In this document: positions 20,946 to 33,204 of the stretch, piece by piece | How the letters are laid out: the number at the start of each line of letters is the position of its first letter | How positions within the stretch are numbered: position 1 is the first letter of the stretch | Assembly: GCF_949628265.1 (NCBI RefSeq) | Contig: NC_088787.1 | Location: forward strand, 3,090,501 to 3,154,500 | Reading direction: 5' to 3' | Source: Cloeon dipterum | Taxonomy: Eukaryota > Arthropoda > Insecta > Ephemeroptera > Baetidae | Length of the DNA stretch: 64,000 bases | Notes under the pieces: model-generated | The model's database searches: none | Seen by the model: the letters and a program-made list of their open reading frames with translations, nothing else | What the model was told of the DNA's origin: nothing | Program-made: the position numbers and the translations under genes

Positions 20946-23416
20946 ATGTCGGACATCCTGGATAAGTGGGATATATTTCAGGAGCTCAGCGACGAACTGA
21001 AGCAGAATATCAGGCTTGCGGTCGTATTGGGTAAGCTTTTAATTTTATTGCTTTACATATAGTATGAAATGGCCTTATATAATGCGAAATTGAGATTTAT
21101 TTATGTTGAATTGCTGCTGTATTAATTCCTCTGTATTATTTAGTTTAAAATTGCTCGCTGCTCAATTCTAGGCTTTTAATTCAAGTTTGAGCTTTTAAAT
21201 CCCTCAGTTTCAACAAACATCTCCTCGTCATCTGCGTTATTTATAATATTTAAAGATGGTAGCGCAATTTACGTGACGAAAGATGACGAAGTTTATGGCT
21301 TTGGGAAAAACAAAGAAGGATTCCTTGGTACTGGCGACATGAAACCACGCTTAATGCTCACAAAAATTGAACAATTATGCGGAAAAAATATTCAAGGTAA
21401 AGATATAAAGGACAATATATTTGATCCGCGACTCGCAAATAAAACGTTTTATGTTTTTCTTCAGATTTGCAATTCACATACTTCACATTTTTTGCGATTT
21501 CTGCTACCGGCTCAGTTTATGCCTGGGGAAAAAATGATTGTGGTCAGCTTGGACTGGGTACGAAACCACAAATATTGATCCCAACCAAAATAGAAGGAAT
21601 TTTGGCAACAAAAAGAGTTGTGCAAGTGGCCTGCAGCTCTAACCATACTCTGGCTTTAACCTCGGATAAAGAGGTTTCAATCAAATAAATGTCATTCGAA
21701 TTAATTTAAAATTTCCAAATACCACAAACTAAAGGTCTTTTCCTTTGGTTGGAATAAGTACGGACAGTTGGGACTGGGACACAAAGATTGCCAAACTCTT
21801 CCAATAAAATTGAGCTTTCCTACGGCTAAGAGAGTTGTGACAGCCATCGCTTGTCTACTTGCCTCATCTCTAGCACTCCTAGACTCAGGAGAGGTGAAAA
21901 TTATATTTATTTCGGGTATTATTTCTTATTTTTCAGCAGCAACATTTTTATTTAAAGTGGATGTTATTATATATGGACAAAAAGAAATTTAATTCCTAAC
22001 GTATCATTCACTTTAAAGTTATTTGCTTGGGGAAAAAATGAACATGGCATTCTGGGACATAGTGCAGAAGACAAGGTACAAAACTTTCCCCGCAAAGTGC
22101 CTGGCTTGGAAGGCATCACAATTACAAGAATTGTTTGTGGATATAAACATGCCCTGGCCTTGTCCAACGATGGAAAAGTCTACTCTTGGGGAGGGAACGG
22201 ATCAGGCCAGCTTGGAAATGGAACCGATGATACAAGTTCACACCAACCAACTATGATAACAGGAAATTATGGCAGGTAACATAAAAAAGGGACAAGCATC
22301 AATGCCGATGTAGATTGAAATATTTATATGACAAAAATTGGGAAATAAATCAACATTTATTTTGTTTTGGGACAGGATAAGAGACATAGCTGCTCATTAC
22401 AATTGCCAAACGAGTGCTGCCGTCACAGTAGCAGATGAAGTATTCGCTTGGGGTGACTACAATGGTGGGAGTTCGTGTTACAAATAATTAAATAATAACC
22501 ATCACGGTGAATTCTAATTTAAGGCAAAGAAAACTTCATTCCGACAATAACCTCATTCACATCTCTGGATGAAGTTTTTGCGAATATTCCAGATGACGTC
22601 GTAACATTCCGACCGTTGCGTATAAACTTTGATGATGAACTGATAGAAGAAATGAACACTACAAACGAATTGCCGGAATGGCTCAAAAAATCGTTTGGTG
22701 ACGTGGTAAGGATTATTACACATTTATTTGCTATAAATTTATAGCACGATTAATCGTGATGGATAGGAATCTGCTGACGTTGTTTTCGTAGTCGAGGGAA
22801 AGAAAATCCACGCGCACAAATATATTTTGATAATGCGTTGCGCCGTCTTCAGGACCATGTTCCTGGGCAATTGGAAAGAGAGCAACGAAAGGTAATATTT
22901 TAACTTGCGAATTAACCAAAACTTATGCTTAAATAGTGAGCAAATCATCGATCATCACAGCTACGATACGTTTTTCGCCTTTTTGAAATACTTCTACACC
23001 AACGAGGTTGATTTGCAGCCAGACATGGCTCTAGGTAAATAAATTGAATTGTTGTGGTGTTTCTGAAAAGATTATATGAAAATAAAGAGCTTTTCGCCTT
23101 GGCCCACTTCTATCAAATGACTGATCTGCAAAAGGAGTGCTTGAAAATCATCAAAAGAGGCGTGACCGTGGATAACGCCGCTTCGGTTTACGATAAAGCG
23201 ATTCTTCTTGCTTCCGAGGTGCCTATAGTTATTTTATTAAATAAGAGTCTGAACTGAACATTTTTTACTTTTTAGGAACTCAAGGAGTTCGTTTTGAAGT
23301 TCTGCATGGCGAATCTGACCGCGGTCGTGAACAGTGATGGCTTCAAGCTCTTGAAGGATGATGTCGTGAGAGATTTGTTCCTTCATGCTGCGCAGCAAGG
23401 AGCGTTTAAAAAATGA
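20946..23416 (+). CDS. RCC1-BTB protein (gene C)
   Basis: The predicted protein has 538 residues from 11 exons: 20946-21030, 21256-21396, 21465-21673, 21735-21893, 22019-22275, 22376-22464, 22524-22705, 22767-22891, 22937-23034, 23088-23218 and 23276-23416. Exon lengths from exon 4 on equal those of genes B and D. RCC1 repeats read YAWGKNDCGQLGLGT, FSFGWNKYGQLGLGHKD, FAWGKNEHGILGH and YSWGGNGSGQLGNGT. The BTB segment has ADVVFVVEGKKIHAHKYILI and the C-terminus RDLFLHAAQQGAFKK. The start is the MSDILDKWDIFQEL Met; no earlier in-frame ATG gives a better match. It has no premature stops, so it is likely active. It differs from B mainly in surface loops of the propeller, as expected if the copies recognise different partners. 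AATAAA is at 23695. Confidence 0.9.
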
Positions 23417-25844
23417 ATAGTATGCGATATTTCCTCTGCTGAAAGATGCAGATTGTAGAAGTTTTATTTTTTTTAAATTTGTTTTTTATCCGATAAATAT
23501 TAATTTTGATGGGTGTTATCTCTTTAAACCGCGTGGCTTTTTGCCCTAATCTTGTTATTTTTTTGACTGCGCCACCGTGATAGTTGAAACTTCACAAAAA
23601 TCACCACCTTAATTTTTACGATCGTTCCACTCGTCATCTTAAATTGTGTAATTACGAGAGAAATTATTGCTTATCATGTTCTATATTAAAATTAAATAAA
23701 TATCCTTATAACCAATCATTCTGGTCTACTGTAATTCCAATTATATCCCTTTTCTGATCATCGCTTTGTGCTGACCGTGCTGACTTTGGACGAAAGAGTG
23801 TTTTTCGTCAAATCGAATGCTGTCGTGCTTATCTGACATGGTGCGGTCCTGTTTGATGATTTGATTAAATGGTCTTCTCCTCTTAGAAGTATTTTTTACT
23901 ACACAGGCGTCGCTCTTGATAAGCCTAACGCAGTTTAAAGATGGTTTTGCGCTCCTTATCGCATATCTGGACTTGCATAATTCCCTTCAGAGCTCTTAAT
24001 TTGGTGCAATATCGGAATGCTTGGAAAAGTAGGTAAGACATATCCTTGATTGTCGAGAAGGCGCGATTCTTTCCAAATAAAATGTGAAATTTAAAGTTGC
24101 GGTTCTGAAAAAATATTAAAAATTTAATTTTCTTAATTGCGTTTAATAAATTGGAGTGGCGTTATTGCTTTCGAGGCAGAAAAGGTTGAAAAGCTGCAGT
24201 CCCGTCGATGAAGATAAGATAATAACCGTCGCATGACGACGACTTGTTCTGGCTGAACCACTACGTTGCCATGGCAACAGAGATAATGTTAAACTAAAAA
24301 TTATCCTTTCAACAGCAGGCAAGAGGAATTGTTTCAATAGAAATGTCAATGTATAGTAAATTCTAATAAAATATCGTGTATTATGTATTTTTCTTTTGTT
24401 GTAAAAAATGATTTTAAAGTGTGGATTTATTAGCTGGCCAATAATTTTATGAAAAGTGGAATAAAGATGTTGATAAAGTGGCTCAAACAGCTTAACAGGC
24501 TGGTCAACCATAGCCACTTTCTCATTTTCGCACCTTTTGCAGCGGCCGTAAGGAAAAATTCTTCTTCGCTTTTATCTCAAATTCTTATCTGCTTGCGTTG
24601 ATCGAAAAGGCGAGATGCGCTGACGGGAGATGTGGCGCGTGCAGTTGCGTCCATTCGTCTTATTATCGCGGCCCAATTTTTTATCTCTCCTTTACTTCAT
24701 TCCATTTGAGTGCTAAAGACAAACAGTAATTTTTAAAACATCAATTTTTTAAATTAAGCTTGCAAAAACGCCCGTCATTGATAAATTGTATCGTAGTTTC
24801 AGTTTCAAGTCCGTATAGGTGGCAGAGATAAATACAATCATTTTTTTTATTTATTAAGAACGTCTCGACACGAACGCGGGGGTTAAAATTAAGGGGTGCA
24901 CCTTTACTTTTGGGGCTTTTGGTGTTAGAATTTTTCATTCTAACACTTGATAGTTCTTTTACAACATTTTTTCCCGAGATTTAAGAGTCGAACTTTGCAA
25001 AAAATGATGTTTGCATTTCTCCCGTAATGCGTTTTTATTATTATTAAAATTCGACCGCTTATCGTATCGTCGACCGCGACCCCTCATCTGATAGTTCTTT
25101 TTTTAGACTTTTATTACCCAAACGACCTTTTTCAGGGTAGCCCGACCTGATATCCTGTCCGCGGCCGGTTTTGAATGCGTTATTTTCATCGATTTCAAGC
25201 ACATTTGCCGAAATAACTCCTCGACGCTTTACACCCTTGCCTATCAACGACCTTCCTCAGCTCGTGCCACCTCAAACCTGCTTTCTGGTGCTTTTGACGT
25301 CACCATCCCATGTACCCCGATACTACCTTTTGACTACTTTTGACGAATTTTCCAACGACACTTTGCTTGGGTGGCGAAAACGCTAAAAGGTCGAAGTTCA
25401 TTTTAATTTTGTGATAATTCAACGGGTTGATGGATTTCAAGTCACGACATCTCAAATGAATCGCCTGACGAAATTTTAGTTTTAAAATATCAAGAATTTC
25501 AATTCTGTCAATTTCATGCACAATTATAGTCTTGTAAAAATGACATTTATCAATAAGGTCCCCAAGTGCTTTTCTCCGGACATCTGCCCTGACAATTCTT
25601 TTTTTTCTCTATAGAAGAAGACTTGTTTTCCTCCCAATTATCAAAGAGGCGCGTTTTCTGATAATAATTAGATTAAAATCCAATTGAGACGGTCAGGCAG
25701 ACCAGCTCTCGTTGATAAGCCTGCGTCGTCGCCGCAAGAGAGATAAAATCCCAAATATTATTGCTTCCCTTCTCGCCTACTTCTCTTGCAAGCAGTGCTG
25801 AGGAGAACTCTCGGTGCGGACTTGCGGAGTCAGCTGCTGCCGCC
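23417..25844. repeat. Spacer between genes C and D
   Basis: It is homologous to the B-C spacer but lacks the GC-rich insertion (uninterrupted site at about 24200-24210). It carries CTTATC/GATAAG words near 23670, 23828, 23918, 23955, 24212, 24583 and others, and a degenerate first-exon relic at about 24018-24060. 24880-25330 contains AT-decayed copies of the insertion-family words (CCGCGACCCCTCATCTGATA, CGACCTTTTTCAGGGTAGCC). 25600-25844 is the promoter-proximal block of gene D with GATAAGCCTGCGTCGTC and AGAGATAAA. Confidence 0.65.
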
Positions 25845-28297
25845 ATGTCGGACGACAGCTTGGATGAGTGGGAAATATTTCAGGAGCTGAGCGACGAACT
25901 GAAGAGGAATATCAGGCTCGCGGTCGTATATAGTAAGCTTTTAAATTTATTGTTTTACAAATCTTTCACCGTAGCCTTTTCTCGTAAGGATATATTGATG
26001 TTTTTAATTTGAATTGATGGTGCTATTCATTGTTATTTAGTATCCATTAAATTACAGGCTTATTTTAATATTAGAGCTTTGAGAATAATTTCTCAGTTTC
26101 AACAAACATCCTCTCATCTGCGCCATTTAACATTTAAAGGAGGTGGCGCAATTTACATGACAAAAGATGACGAAGTTTTCGGCTTTGGGAAAAACCTAAC
26201 AGGATTTCTTGGTACTGGCGACAAGCAATCACGCACAGAGCACACAAAAATTGAACAATTGTGCGGACAAAATATTCAAGGTGAAGCTATATTAATGACT
26301 ATATTTGATGCAAATTGCAAAAATTAAACGCTTTATGTTTTTCTTCAGATTTGCAATTTCCATACTCAACGTTTTTTGCGATTTCTGCTACCGGCTCAGT
26401 TTACGCCTGGGGAAAAAATGAAAATGGCCAGCTTGGACTGGGTACGAAAAAAGAAACCTTGATCCCAACCAAAATAGAAGGAATTTTGGCAACAAAAAGA
26501 GTTGTCCAAGTGGCCTGCAGCGATTTCCATACTCTGGTTTTAACCTCGGATAGAGAGGTTTAAATAAAATAAGTGCCATTAGAATTAATTCCAAATACCA
26601 CGCTCTAAAAGGTCTTTTCCTTTGGTCGTAACGATTTCTGGCAGTTGGGACTGGGACACACCGATGACCAAACTCTTCCAATAAAATTGGACTTTCCTGC
26701 GGCTGGGGGAGTTGTGACAGCCATCGCTTGTCTTGCTAGATCATCTCTAGCACTCCTAGACTCAGGACAGGTGAAAATTTATATCTATGTTGGGTAAAAC
26801 AGTCTCCATTATTCAAAACGGCTCTTATTTTATGAGTAAATAAGATTAAAAAAATATTTATACCATAGCTGATTAATTTTATTATTGGATCTCTTTTAAG
26901 GTATTTGTTTGGGGAAAAAATGACGATGGTATTTTGGGCCATGAAGAAGTACGCGTGCAGGAGGAAAACATTCCTCGCAAAGTGCCAGGATTGGAAGGCA
27001 TCACAATTACAAAAATTGTTTGTGGCTCAAATCATGCCCTGGCCTTGTCCAACGATGGAAAAGTCTATTCTTGGGGATGGAACGGATCAGGCCAGCTTGG
27101 AAATGGAACTGTTAAAAGTTCGCACGAACCAACTTTGGTATCTGGAATTGTTGGCAGGTGAGATAAAAAAGACAAGCATCAAAATATACCTGTATTGAAT
27201 GAATAACTAATCAGACAATAATTGTTTACAATTTAATACTCATTTCGTATTTTGCACAGGATTAGAGACGTGGCTTCTAATTTCAATTACAGTGTAAGTG
27301 TTGCAATCACAGAAGCAGATGACGTGTTCATTTGGGGTTGGCTCAATGGTGGGAGTTTTACGACTTGAAAATATTGATTTAATCACATATTATTTATAGG
27401 CTGTCAAAATAAGAGGCCGACAAAAACCTCATTCAAATCACTGGATGAAGTATTTGCGAAACTACCAATTTTGGCATTTACATTGCGACCATTACGCCTA
27501 AAACTAAATGATGAGCCGATAGTAGAAATGAACACTGCAAACGAATTGCCGGAATGGCTCAAGAAATATTTCGATGACGCCGTAAAGAATATTAAATATA
27601 TTTATTTTATAACTATATAACAACTGTTTAATCGTCGTGAATAGGATACTGCTGACATTGTTTTCGTTGTCGAGGGAAAGAAAATCCATGCACACAGAAC
27701 AATTTTGTTAATGCGATGCGCCGTCTTCAAGATAATGTTCCAGGGCAACTGGAAAGAGAGCAACGAAAGGTAATATTTTAACTTGCCAATCAACCAAAAC
27801 TTATGCTTAAATAAGAGAGCAAATCATCGAGCCTCACAGCTACGATTTATTTTTCGCCTTCTTGAGATACTTCTACACCAACCAGGTTGATTTGCAGCCA
27901 GACATGGCTCTAGGTAAATAAATTGAATTGTTGTGGTGTTTCTGAAAAGATTAAATCAAAATAAAGAGCTTTTCGCCTTGGCCCACTTTTATCAAATGCC
28001 TGATCTGCAAAAGGAGTGCATGAAAATTATCAAAAGGGGCCTAACCGTGGAAAATGCAGCTTTGATTTATGACAGAGCGATTCTTCTTGCTGCCGAGGTG
28101 CCTAAATTTATTTTTTTTAAATAAGAGTCTGAAATGAACACTCATTTACTTTTTAGGAACTCAAGGAGTTCGTTTTGAAGTTCTGCATGGAGCACATGAA
28201 TGCGGTTGTGAACAGTGATGGCTTCAAGCTCTTGAAGGATGACGTCGTGAAAGATTTCGTCCTTCGTGCTGCGCAGCAAGGAGCGTTTAAAAAATGA
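25845..28297 (+). CDS. RCC1-BTB protein (gene D)
   Basis: The predicted protein has 539 residues from 11 exons: 25845-25932, 26140-26280, 26349-26557, 26612-26770, 26901-27157, 27260-27348, 27400-27581, 27645-27769, 27816-27913, 27967-28097 and 28157-28297. All phases agree. The start is Met of MSDDSLDEWEIFQEL; the frame is open upstream but has no earlier ATG. RCC1 repeats read YAWGKNENGQLGLGT, FSFGRNDFWQLGLGH, FVWGKNDDGILGHEE and YSWGWNGSGQLGNGT. The BTB region has ADIVFVVEGKKIHAHRTILL, LRYFYTNQVDLQPDMAL and LAHFYQMPDLQKECMKII, and the end is RAAQQGAFKK. In one propeller blade Gly of FGQLG is replaced by Trp (FWQLG). It is the third consecutive intact copy with the same exon plan. Confidence 0.9.
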
Positions 28298-29083
28298 TTG
28301 CCTGTTCTTAGAGAAGCATATCATATATACATTTTGTAAAAACTGTTTCACAAGCAATTTAAAATATTAATTTTCGAATTAAAACGTTGGTGTTATGTCT
28401 GCGAGGTGGCTTCATGCTCTTATCTGTCTTATCTTTACTCTGCGCCTCCTTGATGAGCAACCATAATTTCAATATCAGAAAAATCACCACCAATTCTTTA
28501 ATTTTTCGCAGTCATACATCATACATCGCACGTCATTCAAAATTGTGTAATTATGAGAAGGATATTATGCTTATCCCAAAATAAATAAATGAATATTCCA
28601 AATAACAACCATTAATCTGATTTACATCAATTTAAAACCACACCCTTATCTTATCATCGCTTCTGTGCTCACTCTGGACGATGCACTCATCATGATAATT
28701 GACTCACACTTCGGTGCTGTCACGCGTAATTTTTTGTTTAATTGAGCTGGGCTGTTGTGCTTATCTGCGACTTGTTTTTGTTTGATGGTTTGATAAATTG
28801 GTCTCTATATATTACATACTTTTCATTCAAAATTGACGCCACATAGCGCTGTTTTGCCTCTTTTTCTGCATTCATATTAATAATGTCTTTGAGTCTATTG
28901 GACCTTGGACACAATATCGACGTACGTACGACTTAAAAGCTGCTCTTCTTTACACAGGCGTCGCTCTGATAAGCTTATCGCAGCTTAAAGATTTATTCCA
29001 TCCTTATCTGCCCTTGTCTCCCCTTCAGAACAGTGCAGCTAGATATGATTTTTAGTTTGGATCGAGCTTGCTTTTAGGAATAC
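28298..29083. promoter_or_regulatory. GATA-word-rich spacer after gene D
   Basis: At least seven CTTATC/GATAAG words occur: about 28420-28435 (two), 28646-28655 (overlapping pair), 28757, 28968-28978 (GATAAGCTTATC) and 29001. The block is homologous to those after genes B and C and at 1.9 kb. No coding frame is present. Confidence 0.45.
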
Positions 29084-29166
29084 TTGAACCAGTGGGAAAT
29101 ATTTCGTTCTCTGGAAATGGACAATGAACTGAAGCAGAATTTTACCAAGATCGATCTATTCTTAAA
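29084..29166 (+). pseudogene. Relic first exon of an RCC1-BTB gene
   Basis: The frame beginning LNQWEIFRSLEMDNELKQNF is clearly related to the N-terminal exon of genes A to E (gene E: EKWEIFRSLEEEM; gene C: DKWDIFQELSDELKQNI). It lacks a start Met, continues past the usual donor into LFLKI and a stop, and no RCC1 exon follows. It is the best preserved of four such relics in the spacers. Confidence 0.6.
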
Positions 29167-30712
29167 AATTTGAAAAAAATAATAAGAATTTAAGGAAGGA
29201 GAGAACGTAATATTAGTAGCGGAGAAAGAATTTCGCATTTCGGTACAGGCGAAGCAATTCTACTGTGTGACAGAGCCGAAAAGAATTGCACGGTTCAGTG
29301 GATAAAAAAATAAAAAGCAATTAATTTAAAAAAAGCAATCAATTGTTTATCTGAGCAACGTTTCTTTTGCTCTCCCACTGTTTAACCCAAGCAGGCACAG
29401 TTAACACACGGACGATAAGATAAAATTCGAGCAGTAAATGAGAAAGAAGGTCATCTCATTGTCAGCCAGCCGCGCTGTGCTGTGCCGCACCAGACGGAAA
29501 ATGTTGGGTCACGTGGGCAGCCGCCGTGAATCTGGCTATTAAGCTGCTCCATTGCAGGAGAAAAAAACGTCTTATTCCGTCGAATACTATCTAACTTCGC
29601 GTTTAAAATATTGTCAGCAGCTCCAGTTGCCGGTGAAAATGGCCAGCCGCTGCCGGCAGGAAAAAATTCGGCTAATATGCCGGTCCCGACAGTCGCCGCC
29701 TTTAATCTCGCGGCTAAATTCTGATTTGCGGGTTAGGTTCAAGGAATGACTCCAGTCGGGGAGGTGGATCTATTAATTATTAATTCATGAGGGACAGCGC
29801 AAACGCTTACTTTTCTTCTCGGACGAGGTTTAAACTTTAAACCACCTTATTGACCGCGGTATGCGCGGCTCTCCCCAACGCAACTTCCTGATTTTATAAT
29901 TGAATATTTAGAAATCAAATATAAAACGAGTTTATATCAAGAAAAATTAAATTTTATTAATTAAAGAAACTGAATGGCTCTCTACTCTGTGCGAAAAAAA
30001 CTGGATGGCCAGCTATCATTAAAAAAGTACGAGGGAAAATAAAAATAACACGTTCTACAGCCGCAGGCTTCGGATCTCAGCAGTAATTTAAGTCCAAAAC
30101 AAAATTCATGGCCTGCAGAGAATTCTGAATCAAAGAATTGTTAAAAACGTTCAGCTTTACCCATTTCTGAGTAAAATTCGTTCACATCTTCTTTGTTTTT
30201 AAAAATTAAATTACCTGCTATCTAAACTGGATTTATATACTGTCTCAATTGTTCCTTCTGTTTTGAAATAAGGTCGATGATGGCGCTGTTACTCGCCTCC
30301 TCTCAGGTAACTCACTGTCTCTGCGATAAATTATGGGTAAATAAGGGGATGAAGCAGATATTTTTTATACGAAAAATCTGCAGACGACGGATGTTAATAA
30401 ACGACTGCAAAAGTTCGAAACAGGCAATTTGTCTTACAAACGAGAATGGCGCGTTGCCATTTTCAAAGCCCGAATTTTTTTTACTCAATTTCGCGTTAAG
30501 GAGAATGAATAAAATGCTTGAAGCTTTGCTCGGGAAGTTGGAATAAAAACCGCTGTTGGTTTGTGGATTTTTTTAACGAGGAATTAAGTGAAATTAAATT
30601 TAAATTTTAAAAATTAACTTAAGTTCATGTATCTTTATTTATCAACTTAATCGAGACAAGAGAAATGTGTATAGTATGAAGACAATATCTTTTGTGAAAT
30701 CAGATATTTGGA
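29167..30712. other. Spacer without a recognised gene
   Basis: 29380-29760 is GC-richer with GATAAGATAAAA at 29414 and a promoter-like look. A 65-codon frame at 29552-29749 has no recognisable feature. 29880-30700 is AT-rich. A plus-strand frame at 30277-30546 has no recognisable domain and low-complexity composition. I see no gene. Confidence 0.5.
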
Positions 30713-32951
30713 TTAACTGCTATACGCCAACGCTCCCAAATAGGCAGCTCGCAGAAGAAATTTCTTTGCAATATCCTCCTGAAGGTTGTTGAAAGCGTCA
30801 GTTTTGGCCACCTCAGAAAAGTGTTTCATGCAAAAACTGAAGCTGAACTCTTCAAGTTCCTGAATAAAATATTAAATAATTAAATAAGCGAATGTACAAA
30901 TCCACCTATAACCTTGAAACCGTATTGCACAGCCGTTTCGTAAATCAAAGCTGCGTGGCCGACCGACGTGTTGCTTTTCATGAATTTTTCGCAGATCTCT
31001 TGCAGTTCCTCCATTTGATAGAAATTGGCCAAACGAACCAACTCTGCATAGCATCAAGAAGGGAATTATTTGAGACGATTTAAATTAAATTTTCTACCGA
31101 ATATTGCCAAGGAGCCTGGCTGCAAGTCAATTTTGTCGTAGTAGAAAAATTTCAAGAAGTTATAGAACGCAGTGAAGCTGTATTCGTTGATTGTTTGCTC
31201 GCTAAAATAGATATATGATGATTAATTTTTAAATTAAAAAAATATTAAATTAGACCTTGTGCTACTCTCCTTCCAACTGCCTTTGTACATGCTCCTGAAG
31301 TAGGCACATCGCATTGAAAGAATCAGTTTATGAACGTGTATCTTCTTTCCCTCGACAGAAAATACAAAGTCAGCGGACTCCTGCGAGCACAATAAAATTG
31401 AAATTGTATATACATTCATAATTTTCTTACGGTGTCGTCGAAAAAGTGGTTTAACCAAGCATTTACAGATGAGCAGGTCTGTTTCTGTTCAGGACGCAAG
31501 GCTCGGCATGTGGCTGCTTGCGTTGGGACTTTTGCAAAAACTTCGTCCAGAGATGAAAATGTGGTTTTTGTAGGACTCCTTATAATTGCATCTATAATAA
31601 ATCATTTTTCATTTGGGGTTAGAAATAATTTTAATTATTTGCGACTTTGCGAGACACCTTACCTCTGCATTGGCCCCACATGAAAACCACATCCGTCTCA
31701 GTAATTGCAGCACAAGGTTTTTTCTCGTAGTAATTAGAAGCAGCAACATCCTTAATCCTGTTACATACCAAACATTAAAAATTAGTTATAAAACCCGAAA
31801 ATTATGTGTGTGGCACACCTTCCAATGTTCTCTGCAATCAAGGTCGGGCGGGTGATTAGTTCGAAAGTGGGTCCAGTGCCAACTTCACCGTCGAAGTTAC
31901 TTCCCCAAGAAAAGAGTTTTCCATCTCGGGACAGAGCCATTGCGTGCCTTGGCCCACACACAATTTTTGATATTTCTTCCAAACCAGGCACTTTGCACGG
32001 AATGCTAATCCTCATCTCTTCTAAAGGACCCAGACCCAAAATGTCGTCACTGTTATCTCCCCATGCGAAGACCTAGCGAAACAATTATACTTTATTATCG
32101 TCAGTATCAATGCATAATTTTCCCAAATGAATTTTGTTAAGTAATCCATTCGATGTGTTTAAAATAATTTCGTACCTCTCCCGAATCGAGCAGTGCTATA
32201 GACGCGTGCATTTTACACGCAATGGCAGTCACAAATTTACCATTTAGCGGGCCTCCTACTTTCATCAGAGCATATTTGTTTTTGCCATTTCGATTTCCAA
32301 TACCCAATTGCCGGGATGTGTTTCTCCCGGAAGCGTAGACCTAAGGTATCTCCGAACCGATTAGTACATTCAGTAAGATTTAATTCGAGTTTAATGACCA
32401 CTCCGTCTGACGTGAGAAGCAAAGTATGTTCAAGGCCGCATGCGACTTGCACAACTCTGCTGCCTTTTAAGTTGCCCGATATTTTTGATGGAAACAAGAA
32501 TGTGTCTTGTTTTATTCCCAGTCCTAGCTGGCCGCACTCATTCTTGCCCCAAGCGAAGACAGAGCCACTAGCGGTGACTGCAAATAGGCTTGGCGTGTTT
32601 CCAGAACCGCTATGTTCCAGATCTTGTGGTAGAAAATTTGTAAATAGAATTTATACTACACAAAATGAGTAAAACCTTTTATTTCTTGCCCGCACAGCAT
32701 TTCAATCCTCTTGGGTTCTTTAACAGGAAGGGAGTGGCCAGTTGCAAGGCAGCCATTTTGGTTTCTTCCCATGCCGTAGACTTCATCGTGTTTTGTCACA
32801 AATATTGCATTGCCGTCTATTACAGAGAAGAAAGGAAAAATATTGACCATGAAATTGTTAACTCACGGAAAACGATAGCAAGCTGAATGCTCCGCCTCAT
32901 TTCTTCTTCGAGAGAACGAAATATTTCCCATTTTTCATACGCATCAGACAT
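30713..32951 (-). CDS. RCC1-BTB protein, diverged paralogue (gene E)
   Basis: About 543 residues from minus-strand exons 32951-32867, 32816-32676, 32622-32399, 32340-32176, 32072-31819, 31757-31663, 31591-31431, 31380-31256, 31201-31098, 31043-30913 and 30859-30713. Phases agree throughout (the exon 3 donor may be three bases earlier). Intron positions match genes A to D, but the sequence is much more diverged. RCC1 repeats read FAWGKNECGQLGLGI, VYASGRNTSRQLGIGN, FAWGDNSDDILGLG and FSWGSNFDGEVGTG. The BTB domain has ADFVFSVEGKKIHVHKLILS and FKSMYKGSW-like residues; the tail is KKFLLRAAYLGALAYSS. It is probably the older relative from which, or beside which, the tandem array grew. It is oriented toward gene D (convergent), with GATA words and TTATAAAC at 33050-33070 upstream. 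Confidence 0.87.
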
Positions 32952-33204
32952 CTCACTCGATCACGTGTCTCTTCTGCACTGCTGGAGACCAGGAAAATGA
33001 GAGATTTTATATTAAACCGCAGATTAGATTACGACGGAGCATGACATCAGACCTTATCTTCTTATAAACACGCGATTATCTAATATTAATCTCAAAGGCA
33101 AATAGATTTTCCTTTTCACTTTGTTATGACGTAGAAACAAAACACCCTCATTGCTGATATTGTATTAAATATTTTATTAAATAAACCAAGGAGCACAAAA
33201 CATT

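Noticed and set aside
29552-29749. 65-codon frame in a GC-richer patch
   Set aside because: The TTGCAG before it resembles a splice acceptor, but the peptide has no family features and no partner exon was found.
30277-30546. 89-codon plus-strand frame
   Set aside because: No recognisable feature, no splice context and no paralogue in the window. It lies in spacer between convergent genes.
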